Made by a program: the position numbers and the translations under genes. Under the pieces are notes generated by a model. That model was not told the DNA's origin and made no database searches. It saw only the letters and a list, made by a program, of their open reading frames with translations. 64,000 nucleotides of DNA, taken from an uncultured Blautia sp. (GTDB lineage Bacteria > Bacillota > Clostridia > Lachnospirales > Lachnospiraceae). This document shows positions 34,090-43,017 of this stretch, piece by piece. Position 1 is the first letter of the stretch. Each line of letters begins with the position of its first letter. The stretch is taken from contig NZ_CAKRXI010000011.1 in assembly GCF_934424005.1 (NCBI RefSeq), forward strand, positions 1 through 64,000, in the 5' to 3' direction.

Positions 34090-34118
34090 TTTACTTTTGA
34101 GGTGGAAACAGGTATCAT
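34090..34118 (+). promoter_or_regulatory. Promoter of the small-protein pair, twin of the proC promoter
   Basis: TTTACT (34090-34095) and TATCAT (34113-34118), spacer 17 ending GGTGGAAACAGG. The region from ATTTTACTTTT to TATNATAT is nearly the same as at 11806-11834. Confidence 0.6.
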
Positions 34119-34156
34119 ATGGATAACAACGTTTTCGCCCAAGAAGGAGGAATAGC

Positions 34157-34375
34157 ATGAGCAAGGTAGTAGATATTACAGGAGCTTCTTCAAAGGAATC
34201 CGGATTGAAAAGAATTATCGATTCTCTGGAAGAAATAAAAGATGCTCTTGTGGATGTGATTGATGCATATGAAGCAGAAGATGAGAGCAGTGACAAACTG
34301 GATCTTCTGACAGAGGCACTGGATGCACTGGAGGATGCGAATGACGCACTGAATGATGCATCCGATGAAGCCTGA
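34157..34375 (+). CDS. Small acidic helical protein
   Basis: A 72-residue protein with a strong AAGGAGG site before the ATG. It is rich in Asp, Glu, Leu and Ala and has heptad-like spacing (LKRIIDSLEEIKDALVDVIDAYEAE, LDLLTEALDALEDANDALNDA), so it probably forms a helical hairpin or coiled coil. No known family is recognised. It lies 14 bases before another small gene and shares its promoter. A role as a small adaptor or regulator is possible but not shown. Confidence 0.6.
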   Translation: MSKVVDITGASSKESGLKRIIDSLEEIKDALVDVIDAYEAEDESSDKLDLLTEALDALEDANDALNDASDEA

Positions 34376-34389
34376 CACGGAGAGATAAT

Positions 34390-34665
34390 ATGGCATCAGA
34401 AAGAGCAGAAGAGCTTTATAAAGCGTTGATTGAAAAAGGATATCCGAAGGAACTCTGTGCAGAAATAGCTTACAAGTATCTGAATACGGATTATACAGCA
34501 ACGCGTATGCTGGGTTATCTGTACCGGATGACAGAGCCACCAGCAGTCGAAGTTGTGGTGGATGAAATGATCGCAATCTTAAGTGACAGGGACCAGCTTA
34601 TCAAAAAAAGAGAATCAGAACATGCCCAGGCTGTGATCAGTGAGATGTACAGGGAAGGGCTGTAG
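34390..34665 (+). CDS. Small conserved-looking protein of unknown function
   Basis: A 91-residue soluble protein (MASERAEELYKALIEKGYPKE at the start). It is predicted largely helical, with a Tyr/Leu-rich central part (AYKYLNTDYTATRMLGYLYRM) and a charged C-terminal helix (DRDQLIKKRESEHAQAVISEMY). The initial part resembles small helical bundles but I do not recognise the family. It is co-transcribed with the acidic protein just upstream; the ATG follows GGAGATAAT. The pair may form a complex, one acidic and one mixed in charge (inference). Confidence 0.6.
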   Translation: MASERAEELYKALIEKGYPKELCAEIAYKYLNTDYTATRMLGYLYRMTEPPAVEVVVDEMIAILSDRDQLIKKRESEHAQAVISEMYREGL

Positions 34666-34945
34666 TGAAAATTCAAATTTCAGTTAAATAGGCAAAAATT
34701 CAGATTCCCATGGCGAAAGCTGTGGGAATTTGTCAATGAAAACTTGTTGTTTTGTATAGGGCATTATGCTACAGTAATTATATCTAATATTTCTATAGGT
34801 GATTCAACCAAACAAATCCAACTTAATAATATAAATATGGAAAATGAAAAACAGTCTTGCAGGAGCTGAAAAGATTTTATATAATACAACTATAGAACAT
34901 AATGCTCTGCACAGCTGGCGCTTTCCATACTGTACAGGAGGGAAA

Positions 34946-35896
34946 ATGTCAGAAAAAAATGATAATGAAAAGCAGAAAAGCCCTATTACATACCATAATA
35001 AAGATGTGATTTCGAAAATTTTCGGAGAAAATCTAAAAGAAAAATCATTGGATGTTTATGGGATTAATATACCGAAGATAAAAGCTGTGTTGCCGACAAA
35101 TCTGCCAGTAGTGGAAGCGAATGAAATGCGATTGGACAATATATTTCAGCTGGAAGATGATTCTGTTGCACTTATAGATTATGAGAGTAAATATGAATAT
35201 GCAGATAAAATAAAGTATCTGAATTACGTAGTAAGGACATTAAAAAGAAATGAACTGATTGGGAAACTGGATAAGCCTATTCGTATGATTGTAATTTATA
35301 CTGGCGACGTGAAAAAAGGATCAACAGATCCAAAACTGGATACAGGGTGTCTTAAGTTTACTGTAGAAGAAGTTTTTTTATCTGAACTGGATGCAGTGAA
35401 AATTGAGGAAATATTAAAGAAAAAAATCGAGAATGGCGGAATACTCACAGATAAAGAGCAAATGCAGTTTGTGATTCTTCCATTGATTTATCCAGGAAAA
35501 GAGCAAAAACAGGAAACTATCCGTAAATGTTTTGAGTTGGCAAAGAAAGTTCGCTCACCTGAAATACAGACGTTTTTATTGTCAGGATTGCTGGTGTTTA
35601 CGGATAAGGTAATTGCAAAACAAGATTCAGAAAGGATTAAACGGTGGATTAATATGACAAAAGTAGGACAGTTATTTGAAGAAGAGAAGCAGGAGGCATT
35701 ACGGAAACTGGAGGAAGAACAACGGCAAGAGATAAAGCGAATAAAGAAAGCAAAGAAGGAAGCTGTTAAAGAGGCTGAAAAACAATCATCCAGAACGATT
35801 GCTCGACGTATGTTGGAAAAGGGTATGGAGCCTTCAGAGATTTGGAGTTTTATTCCTAATCTCAGTTATAGAGATATTGAAGAACTAAAGGAGTAG
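34946..35896 (+). CDS. Rpn-like PD-(D/E)XK nuclease-fold protein
   Basis: A 316-residue protein of the Rpn/transposase-like PD-(D/E)XK group. After residue 45 the core shows MRLDNIFQLEDDSVALIDYESKYEY, where the Asp and Glu-x-Lys spacing fits the nuclease motif, followed by YLNYVVRTLKR. A Lys/Glu-rich coiled coil (about 235-275) and a C-terminal motif MLEKGMEPSEIWSFIPNLSYRDIEEL complete it, as often seen in Rpn-like proteins. The start at 34946 follows AGGAGGG; the 34 upstream residues are dropped. Such proteins are common, recombination-associated, and variable between strains; the role here is not known. AT content is higher than around it, hinting at transfer. Confidence 0.72.
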   Translation: MSEKNDNEKQKSPITYHNKDVISKIFGENLKEKSLDVYGINIPKIKAVLPTNLPVVEANEMRLDNIFQLEDDSVALIDYESKYEYADKIKYLNYVVRTLKRNELIGKLDKPIRMIVIYTGDVKKGSTDPKLDTGCLKFTVEEVFLSELDAVKIEEILKKKIENGGILTDKEQMQFVILPLIYPGKEQKQETIRKCFELAKKVRSPEIQTFLLSGLLVFTDKVIAKQDSERIKRWINMTKVGQLFEEEKQEALRKLEEEQRQEIKRIKKAKKEAVKEAEKQSSRTIARRMLEKGMEPSEIWSFIPNLSYRDIEELKE

Positions 35897-36062
35897 AAAT
35901 CAGGAACATGCAATGATAAGAGTAAAAAGTTCTAAAACAAATGGGAATTATAAAGGCTGGCCTGAATCAGATGGAGTGAAATCTTTACCACTGGTAGCCG
36001 GGTGGAATTCATGTAGTACGAATATGAGTTATGCCAGCGGTCTTGAAAGATAAAAAAGAAAA

Positions 36063-36115
36063 TTGACATTTTTATATAAAATAGTTATAATTCTAAACGT
36101 TTGAATTATAACTAT
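36063..36115 (+). promoter_or_regulatory. Promoter and 13-bp inverted-repeat operator of the MarR operon
   Basis: TTGACA (36063-36068) and TATAAT (36086-36091), spacer 17. The -10 box lies inside a perfect inverted repeat, ATAGTTATAATTC (36081-36093) with GAATTATAACTAT (36103-36115). It would let a MarR dimer block RNA polymerase. The stretch 35897-36060 before it holds no gene I can support. Confidence 0.8.
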
Positions 36116-36156
36116 TTTATTTTGCAACAAACACAAACAGGGAAGGAATATGAACT

Positions 36157-36612
36157 ATGGATACATCACTGCATTATCTGACAATGGCGAACCAAATGCT
36201 GATTCAGAAGAAACTCCTGGAAAAAATAAAAGTCTCGGGGCTTACGCTTGGACAGCCGAAGGTTCTGGATTATCTCAAGGATCATGATGGAGCCAGCCAG
36301 AAGGAAATTGCTGCGGGCTGTTTTATCGAGGCAGGATCACTGACTTCAATTCTGAATCGTATGGAAGAAAAAGGCCTGATCGAGCGGCATATGCTCAATG
36401 GGAACAGAAGGACTTTTCATATTTTTATGACAGAAACCGGAAAGAAAAATCAGAAACTTGTGGAAGAAGCGTTTTCAGAAATCGAAGACACTGCGTGGAA
36501 AGAGGTATCTCCAGATGAAGCAGAGGTTTTCATGAGAATTTATCATAAAATTTACAGCAACCTGTCTGAGACAGACGGTGAGGAAAAAGGAAAAGAAGGA
36601 AGTAACAAATGA
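36157..36612 (+). CDS. MarR family transcriptional regulator
   Basis: A 151-residue MarR protein. The winged helix covers about 35-105: LTLGQPKVLDYLKDHDGASQKEIAAGCFIEAGSLTSILNRMEEKGLIERHMLNGNRRTFHIFMTETG, flanked by dimer helices. Its gene stop overlaps the next start by four bases (ATGA). It probably represses its own operon through the inverted repeat covering the promoter, and may also act on the matching repeat at 28438. The effector is unknown; the operon partner is a membrane/kinase-like fusion. Confidence 0.92.
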   Translation: MDTSLHYLTMANQMLIQKKLLEKIKVSGLTLGQPKVLDYLKDHDGASQKEIAAGCFIEAGSLTSILNRMEEKGLIERHMLNGNRRTFHIFMTETGKKNQKLVEEAFSEIEDTAWKEVSPDEAEVFMRIYHKIYSNLSETDGEEKGKEGSNK

Positions 36613-37913
36613 ACAAATTAAAACGATATGTGATTTTTCTGATTGGTCTGTTTGTGAACTCCCTTGGTGTCAGTCTGATCACCAAGGCAAGTCTGGGAAC
36701 ATCACCGATTTCATCGATTCCGTATGTATTAAGCTTAAGTTTTCCATTTACGCTTGGAAACTTTACGATCTTTTTCAGCGTATTTTTGATCTTATTGCAG
36801 TTATTGATCTTGCGTAAAAATTTTAAACTGGAACATGTTTTGCAGATACCGGTATCCATTATCTTTGGATATTTCATTGATCTGACCATGCTTTTATTTA
36901 CATGGGTAAATCCACAGGCGTATGTCATGAAGATTATATATCTTCTGATTGGATGTCTGATTCTTGGATTTGGTGTTTACATGGAAGTACTTGCAGATGT
37001 TGTCATGCTGCCGGGAGAGTCTTTTGTCCGTGCGATCGTTCTGACATGGAAAACCAACTTCGGTACGACAAAAATCTGTTTTGACGTATCTATGGCAGTT
37101 ATCGCAGCAATTTTGTCCTTCGTATTTACCGGGCATCTCAATGGCGTGCGTGAAGGTACGATCATTGCTGCATTGTTGGTCGGATTTATTGCCAGAGTTC
37201 TTGGTAAAAAGCTTGCATTTGTCAAACCGCTTCTGTTTCCGGAAGAGTTCGCAGGGGAAAATGTGGAAAGCACCGGTGAATCCGGTGTGATATCTGTAGA
37301 TAAAACGGCAGATGAAGTTCAGCGAAATGTCATCGTGATCGGCAGACAATTTGGAAGTGGTGGACATGATATCGGTAAAGCGCTTGCAGAAAAATTAGGC
37401 TATGCTTTTTATGATCAGGAGATCATCGAGATGACTGCCGGAACGACAGGATATACACCGGAATTCATTCAGAAAAAGGAAGAGATGATGACCAGCAGCT
37501 TCCTGTATGACCTGGTAAATCAGATGTACATGTATGCACAGCCGGACGAGGAAGCACCGAAAGATAAAATCTATGAGGCTGAATCCAGGGTTGTCAGAGA
37601 ACTTGCTGCAAAAGGAAACTGCGTGATCGTAGGGCGCTGTTCCGACTACACACTCAGAGACGACAAAAAATGCCTCAGAGTCTTCTTCTCAGCACCAATG
37701 GAAAACAGAATGAAACGAGTGATGGATCGTCTGCATCTGTCCGAAAAAGACGCAAACCAGAAGATCCAGAAAGAAGATAAATGGCGCGCGGATAATTATC
37801 GTTACTACACTGGCCGTATCTGGGGAGCAGCCGCAAACTTTGATCTGACAGTGAATACAGCCCTTGGAGAAGAGTACATAGAAATGTGCATCCGCGAGGC
37901 GATGAAACGGTAA
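36609..37913 (+). CDS. YczE-like membrane protein fused to cytidylate kinase-like domain
   Basis: A 434-residue fusion. Residues 1-205 form a five- to six-segment membrane protein of the YczE/DUF6198 type (GVSLITKASLGTSPISSIPYVLS; LGFGVYMEVLADVVMLPGESFVRAI). After a linker (206-235) comes a cytidylate kinase-like domain (236-434) beginning VIVIGRQFGSGGHDIGKALAEKL, with VGRCSDYTLRDD near 343. The kinase part is homologous to the free protein at 27790, and the membrane part to the protein at 38054. The P-loop GSGGHD lacks a Lys-Ser/Thr pair, so activity is uncertain. It is under the control of the upstream MarR. A role in nucleotide-dependent transport or sensing is speculative. Confidence 0.82.
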   Translation: MNKLKRYVIFLIGLFVNSLGVSLITKASLGTSPISSIPYVLSLSFPFTLGNFTIFFSVFLILLQLLILRKNFKLEHVLQIPVSIIFGYFIDLTMLLFTWVNPQAYVMKIIYLLIGCLILGFGVYMEVLADVVMLPGESFVRAIVLTWKTNFGTTKICFDVSMAVIAAILSFVFTGHLNGVREGTIIAALLVGFIARVLGKKLAFVKPLLFPEEFAGENVESTGESGVISVDKTADEVQRNVIVIGRQFGSGGHDIGKALAEKLGYAFYDQEIIEMTAGTTGYTPEFIQKKEEMMTSSFLYDLVNQMYMYAQPDEEAPKDKIYEAESRVVRELAAKGNCVIVGRCSDYTLRDDKKCLRVFFSAPMENRMKRVMDRLHLSEKDANQKIQKEDKWRADNYRYYTGRIWGAAANFDLTVNTALGEEYIEMCIREAMKR

Positions 37914-38053
37914 GTGTATTGTCAATCATGTATCTGTCAAAGAAAAATGTTCAACAAATTTTTTACAAAATCATCTTTTTGTCTCTTTAAAAAATATTTT
38001 CTGAGTGCTAAGATAGACGAGGCATAAATTATGTACTATGGAGGAAATATAAA

Positions 38054-38740
38054 GTGACAGAAGAAATTGAGACACAAGAGAACAAAAAATTACCGGTTCT
38101 GCGGGGTGAGCTGGCACTGCTGGTGGTGGTACTGATCAACAGTCTGGGAGTTGTGCTGATGTTGTATTCCGGTTCCGGAATTTCAGCGATTTCCAGTGTA
38201 CCATATGCATTTTCAGAAGTATTCAATAAGATCTCCCTTGGAACCTGGACTTATATTTTCCAGGGACTTCTGGTATTATCTCTGATGCTCATGCGGAAGA
38301 AATTTGTTGCACCGTATCTTTTTAGTTTTGTTGTTGGATTTGCATTCAGTGAAATGCTCGATGTACATGAAATGTGGATAGGCGTCCTGCCGACAGCTAT
38401 TGGTTATCGTGTACTTTATTTTATCATCAGCTACCTGCTTCTGTGCATCGGAATCGCACTTTCCAACCGCTGTGGCCTGCCGATCATCCCGACTGATCTG
38501 TTCCCAAGAGAGCTGGCAGATATTACGAAGGTAAAATATTCCAGGATCAAGATAGGATACGATGTTACCTGTCTTACTATAACCGCTCTGATGACCTGTA
38601 TCATCCTGGGACATCTGGATGGACTCGGAATCGGTACGATCCTTGCTGCATTTACGATGGGAAAAGTGATCGGAATGATCGGGGATAAGATGGACCAGCA
38701 TGTGAGATTTGAGTCATTTATGACAAGGAAAACAGCATAA
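38054..38740 (+). CDS. YczE-like membrane protein
   Basis: A 228-residue membrane protein with about five segments, homologous to the N-terminal half of the fusion encoded just upstream (compare GSGISAISSVPYAFSEV with GTSPISSIPYVLS, and LGHLDGLGIGTILAAFTMGKVIG with its GHLNGVREGTIIAALLVG). The start is GTG with GGAGG about 9 bases before it. It is separated from the fusion gene by 140 bases and ends at a terminator. Substrate and function are unknown. Confidence 0.8.
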   Translation: MTEEIETQENKKLPVLRGELALLVVVLINSLGVVLMLYSGSGISAISSVPYAFSEVFNKISLGTWTYIFQGLLVLSLMLMRKKFVAPYLFSFVVGFAFSEMLDVHEMWIGVLPTAIGYRVLYFIISYLLLCIGIALSNRCGLPIIPTDLFPRELADITKVKYSRIKIGYDVTCLTITALMTCIILGHLDGLGIGTILAAFTMGKVIGMIGDKMDQHVRFESFMTRKTA

Positions 38741-38753
38741 AAAGACAGAACAG

Positions 38754-38812
38754 AAAAGACCTGAAATTCAGATTTCGTATAAAAATGGAAAACTGGATTC
38801 GGGTCTTTTTTA
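38754..38812 (+). terminator. Terminator after the YczE-like gene
   Basis: AAAGACCTGAA (38755-38765) pairs with TTCGGGTCTTT (about 38797-38807), with further pairing inside and a T run after it. Confidence 0.7.
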
Positions 38813-38821
38813 TTGGAAAAT

Positions 38822-38998
38822 TATATCAGATGTGAGATGACTCCCACCTCTGCAGGTGGTGAGCAACAAAATTATATCAGTGGTGGGATTCAATCTCCCA
38901 TCTGATATAGCCTCCGGCAGGATTGCAGAGATGCACAGAAGAATATGTCATGCATTGCATGACGTGCATCTCGCAGCAAGAATGCCGAGGGCATTCTT
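38822..38998. repeat. Cluster of palindromes without a gene
   Basis: ATATCAGATG (38823-38832) and CATCTGATAT (38899-38908) enclose CCACCT/AGGTGG (38844-38859). GAGATGCAC (38928-38936) pairs with GTGCATCTC (38964-38972) around GTCATG/CATGAC, and AAGAATGCC (38978-38986) pairs with GGCATTCTT (38990-38998). This looks like a group of palindromic repeat units, of no class I recognise. Confidence 0.5.
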
Positions 38999-39027
38999 GA
39001 AGCAACCATTGGGGACACGGATGAAAT

Positions 39028-39504
39028 TTATCGTTTACGAAATTGTGAGATCAAATACATGATCACACCGGCGATGATCATAATCGGAATTAAGACACTT
39101 AAGACCGTGCACAGAAGGATGATCACAACAGCTGCAATCAGTATGACAGCCAGTTTGCCGTACCAGGTTGTCAGATCCAGATGGAAGCTGTGCTGTTTTA
39201 CCTTTCCATGTCCGGAATCGGAATTTTCGTATCCATCATATCCGGAAGAATGGCCGTTATATGATTCAGAATAATATTCCGTAGTCTGAGGATTTCCAGA
39301 TGCAGCAGCGTCCGTGTCCAGAAGTGTACGTGCGATCAGATGAGGATCGCCAAGCTCGTTTAAAATATCGCCTTCACTGCGTCCTTTACGCTGTTCTTCT
39401 TCAATATAACTACGATAGTACTGTACATGTGCTGCAATATTTCCTTCCGGCATCTGACCGGAAAGCTGTTCATATAAAATGTCAAGAAATTCTTTTTTAT
39501 TCAT
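39028..39504 (-). CDS. DUF1700 family membrane protein
   Basis: A 158-residue protein. The N-terminal half (MNKKEFLDILYEQLSGQMPEGNIAAHVQYYRSYIEEEQRKGRSEGDILNELGDPHLIARTLL) is the HAAS/DUF1700 helical domain. A Ser/Gly/Tyr-rich linker (75-115) and two closely spaced hydrophobic segments follow (about 122-150). Start at 39504 is chosen by homology and by GGAG before it. These proteins are often encoded with PadR regulators; none is adjacent here. It may be a small membrane-associated signalling protein. Confidence 0.8.
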   Translation of the reverse strand: MNKKEFLDILYEQLSGQMPEGNIAAHVQYYRSYIEEEQRKGRSEGDILNELGDPHLIARTLLDTDAAASGNPQTTEYYSESYNGHSSGYDGYENSDSGHGKVKQHSFHLDLTTWYGKLAVILIAAVVIILLCTVLSVLIPIMIIAGVIMYLISQFRKR

Positions 39505-39681
39505 AATAAATCTCCATAAAAGCAAATTCACTGCCTCTGACAGAGGCTTAATTATCAGAATGGCAACATTTTACCACACATAGCGAAGAAGGAATAGAGA
39601 TTGAAATATTAAATTTTCATAAAAGACGGGATACAAAGTCGGATAAAAAACCAACTTAATTCATAAGAAATACACTCTTTT

Positions 39682-41244
39682 TTACTGCAACGTTTCCCGA
39701 TACTGCTCTGGTGTCATTCCGGTTTTCTTTTTAAAAATCCGGAAAAAATATTTCGGATTATCATATCCGACCGCTTTGGAGATCTGGTACATTTTGCGGT
39801 TGGAATCTTTTAATAATTCTTTGGATTTTTCTATCCGGACTTCGTTCAGATAATCAATAAATTTCATCCCCGTTTTCTGTTTGAACAGGGTACTCAGGTA
39901 GCTTCGGTTCAGATAAAAAAGAGAAGCAATAAAATCCTGTGTCAGATTTTTAGGATAGTTGTGCTGCATGTAAGTCTGGATCTTCTCAACGACATCATCA
40001 CCGGAGTAAATGCTTTCTGCTTTCAGAAGTTCCGTGATATTCATAAAAAACTGGTAGTAATAATCTTTCAGCTCTTTCAGAGAAAAGATGTAATTGACTA
40101 CATTCTGGATACTGTTGGAGGATTTAGGTGTTTCCTGTTTCAGGTAATAATTCAGGATGTTGCGACACTGTCCGGAAAGATAATAGCAGTAATATTTTGC
40201 ATCTGCGAGTGAAAAATCAGAGGTTCTGCTCATCAGATCAAAAAGCTGACCAGTCAGAGACTGGACTTCAGCAGTCATTCCTGCCTCCACACGGAAAAGA
40301 AATTCCTCTTCCTGTTCCCAGATAAAGGATCGAGGTTCTGCCGCCTCTTTGTAGTAGAAGATATTTTCTGAGTCTCCATTCAGCTTCTGACGGTTCAGAG
40401 CAGCGGAAGTTTCTTCAAAAGCTTCGTGCAGTTCGCTGAGATCAGCGTGAGGCTGACTGATACCGATGATCAGAGAATTCTGGAGATGCCGTACATAGTC
40501 AGTAAGAGCAGAGGAAATCTGATCGACCAGGCGGCGTGAATGAATCACTTCTGTATTAGGCATAAAAAGGACCAGAAATCCCATCTGATTCGAAGCTGTA
40601 TTTGGAAGATAAAGAGCCAGGTCACCAAAACCGCCATCTTCCAGCCAGTGCTGAATATCGATGTTTTGTATCTGTGAAGGAGATTCAAAATACAGCGTGA
40701 GCAGTACAAGCTGATGCGTATCATTGATGAAATTCAGGCGCTTTGAAGAGATGGAACCTTCTCCGACATGATAACCAAGGATCAGGTTGGTCAGATGTTG
40801 GATATCATAATCATAGCAGGCTGCTTCTTTTTCTTCATCACTGTCTGTGACCCTTGAAAGCGTCTGGCTGTCTTCCAGGCGTTCAATCGCACGGGAAACG
40901 CAGTCCTGAATAGCTTCTTTGCTGAAAGGCTTCAGGATGTAATCGATGGCAGCAGCAGAGATGGCCTGTTTGACATAGTCAAAGTCACGGTATCCACTGA
41001 TTACGATCAGTGGCATATCGGGATAATTTTCGGCCAGATAAGGAAGCAGTTCTTTTCCGCCCATGATCGGCATCTGCATATCCAGGATCACAATGTCCGG
41101 ATGCACTTCCTGTATCAGTTCAATTCCGGCTCTTCCGTTATCTGCTTCACCGATACAGGTGATCAGATCCTCCATAGGCTGAAGCTTTTTGATGGTGCCT
41201 TTACGGATGAGGGATTCATCATCTATGACAATATAAGTATACAT
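39682..41244 (-). CDS. Response regulator, YesN/AraC type
   Basis: A 520-residue response regulator. Receiver domain at 1-120, with the phospho-acceptor Asp in DIVILDMQMPIMGG (near 55) and conserved Lys in YILKPFSK. A middle region (about 140-410) of unknown fold is followed by a C-terminal AraC helix-turn-helix (ISKAVGYDNPKYFFRIFKKKTGMTPEQYRETL, SYLSTLFKQKTGMKFIDYL). It pairs with the kinase encoded 13 bases upstream. The divergent oligosaccharide transporter operon is its likely target; direct repeats before that gene fit an AraC-type binding site. Confidence 0.93.
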   Translation of the reverse strand: MYTYIVIDDESLIRKGTIKKLQPMEDLITCIGEADNGRAGIELIQEVHPDIVILDMQMPIMGGKELLPYLAENYPDMPLIVISGYRDFDYVKQAISAAAIDYILKPFSKEAIQDCVSRAIERLEDSQTLSRVTDSDEEKEAACYDYDIQHLTNLILGYHVGEGSISSKRLNFINDTHQLVLLTLYFESPSQIQNIDIQHWLEDGGFGDLALYLPNTASNQMGFLVLFMPNTEVIHSRRLVDQISSALTDYVRHLQNSLIIGISQPHADLSELHEAFEETSAALNRQKLNGDSENIFYYKEAAEPRSFIWEQEEEFLFRVEAGMTAEVQSLTGQLFDLMSRTSDFSLADAKYYCYYLSGQCRNILNYYLKQETPKSSNSIQNVVNYIFSLKELKDYYYQFFMNITELLKAESIYSGDDVVEKIQTYMQHNYPKNLTQDFIASLFYLNRSYLSTLFKQKTGMKFIDYLNEVRIEKSKELLKDSNRKMYQISKAVGYDNPKYFFRIFKKKTGMTPEQYRETLQ

Positions 41245-41257
41245 AATTGTCCTCCTG

Positions 41258-42991
41258 TTATTTCAAAATAGGAAGCCGGATCTGCACGTTGGTCCATTCG
41301 CCCTGGCTGCTGGTGACAGCCAGACCATAGCCTTTGCCATAATACAGTTCGATTCGGCTGTGAATGTTTTTCAGTCCGATGCTCTGCTTGTTGCGGTGTC
41401 CGAGCTCAGTAAAAGAAGCCTCTTCACTGAGCGAACTTTGTAGTTTTGTAAGTGTTTCTGCATCCATTCCCTGTCCGTTATCATGTACATCTATCATCAG
41501 ACAGCTGTTTTGGGTAAAAGCACGGATAGTGATGGTATCACCGGTGGTGCAGTAATTCAGTCCGTGATATAATGCATTTTCTACCAGAGGCTGGAGAATA
41601 AGTTTTAATACCTTGTTGTCCAGATATTCAGTCGGAATATCCAGATCCAGATGAAAACGATTGTCAAAACGGATCCTCTGGATAGTAACATAGTCATTTA
41701 CATGTCCGAGCTCATCCTGAACTGTCACAAGCTCACTTTGTGTTTTCAGGGTATAGCGGAACATATTTCCAAGTGCAAGTGACATAGTGGCGATGGTCTC
41801 ATTATCCTCCAGTTCAGCAATACTGTTGATCGCTTCCAGTGTATTGAACAGGAAGTGAGAGTTGATCCTTGCTTCCAGCGATTTCATCTGTGCATCCAGA
41901 AGAACAAGCTTGTCCTGATAATCCTGTTTGACAGCGGCGTTTAGGGATTCTACCATGGCATTATATTCGTTATACAGTGTACCAATCTCATCAGTCCGGT
42001 TCAGGTAACGAGTGGACTGAATCAGAGTGTGTCCGGACTGTGAGGACATCTTATGGCTTAAGTGTTCCACAGGACGTACCATGTAGCGTGAAATAATGTA
42101 GGCAAAAATAATATATCCGGTGATGCATACCACACAGATGATGATGATCAGAACAGCCGTGATATTGAATTCTTTTGCCAGGTTTGTATAATCCATGACC
42201 ATGGTAAGCCGCAGAGGAGAAAGATTAAGCTCTGTGTGCTGTACATTGCTTCCATTGTTTACAAAACCAGAAGGCAGTTCATTATAATTAGTATATAAAA
42301 CATCATTGGTAGAGGTGTTGTCAATCGTAAGCAAAGTAACGTCCGGCATGGTATTGACAGCACTCAGGTCCAGCATTCTGGAATTACAGTCTAACATCAG
42401 GACCCCGACGACTTCATGAGTGTAGATGTCTTTCAGACACTGTGAAAAAAATATTGTCTGTTTTCCACCTGTAAAGCAGTCGTGAACTGCGTTGCTGCTT
42501 ACATAAAGTGCACCATCAAGATCAAGCGTATCCTGATACCAGTTCGTATTCTGAAAATCATAATTGGACTGGATAGTTCCATTTTCTCTGTTAGTACAGT
42601 CAAAAACATAACCGGATGCTGTAAAGATATAGATGCCGTAGATATCCTGATCAGAATACAAAAGATTCTGGCAGGTTCGTTTGAAAGTCTGTGACATCTT
42701 AAAATATTCATAAGTATCCGGGGGTGAGTCAGGATCTTTGAATTTTTTAAGATCACTGATAATACTGGTACCATCATTGTAATAGAAGTTGAAAGTGCCA
42801 GCAGTCTGGCGTATGGTATCTAAAGTATTATTTGCCGTATTCTGTGCATTTTCAAATAAATGAGATGAGATCACATCCATTCGCTCATAAGTGGTCTGTG
42901 TATAACGCTGATAACAGAAAACTGTAAATAAAAGCAGTGGTATGGTGGCCAGAATACTGAATGTAAGAAAGATTTTTGTGCGTAGTTTCAT
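41258..42991 (-). CDS. Sensor histidine kinase, YesM type
   Basis: A 577-residue membrane kinase. A membrane segment at about 8-28 and a second at about 280-305 (VLIIIICVVCITGYIIFAYIISRY) flank an extracellular sensor domain. Then come a HAMP domain, the His_kinase motif with ARINSHFLFNTLEAINSIAEL (phospho-acceptor His), and an HATPase domain with LILQPLVENALYHGL and DNGQGMD. It begins the minus-strand operon with the response regulator gene. It probably senses a sugar, or the binding protein encoded divergently at 43128. Confidence 0.93.
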   Translation of the reverse strand: MKLRTKIFLTFSILATIPLLLFTVFCYQRYTQTTYERMDVISSHLFENAQNTANNTLDTIRQTAGTFNFYYNDGTSIISDLKKFKDPDSPPDTYEYFKMSQTFKRTCQNLLYSDQDIYGIYIFTASGYVFDCTNRENGTIQSNYDFQNTNWYQDTLDLDGALYVSSNAVHDCFTGGKQTIFFSQCLKDIYTHEVVGVLMLDCNSRMLDLSAVNTMPDVTLLTIDNTSTNDVLYTNYNELPSGFVNNGSNVQHTELNLSPLRLTMVMDYTNLAKEFNITAVLIIIICVVCITGYIIFAYIISRYMVRPVEHLSHKMSSQSGHTLIQSTRYLNRTDEIGTLYNEYNAMVESLNAAVKQDYQDKLVLLDAQMKSLEARINSHFLFNTLEAINSIAELEDNETIATMSLALGNMFRYTLKTQSELVTVQDELGHVNDYVTIQRIRFDNRFHLDLDIPTEYLDNKVLKLILQPLVENALYHGLNYCTTGDTITIRAFTQNSCLMIDVHDNGQGMDAETLTKLQSSLSEEASFTELGHRNKQSIGLKNIHSRIELYYGKGYGLAVTSSQGEWTNVQIRLPILK

Positions 42992-43017
42992 TTGTTTACC
43001 TCAAAATAAAATCTAAA

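Noticed and set aside
35912..35962. Short frame after the Rpn-like gene starting ATGATAAGAG
   Set aside because: It reaches a stop after 16 codons and has a poor ribosome site.
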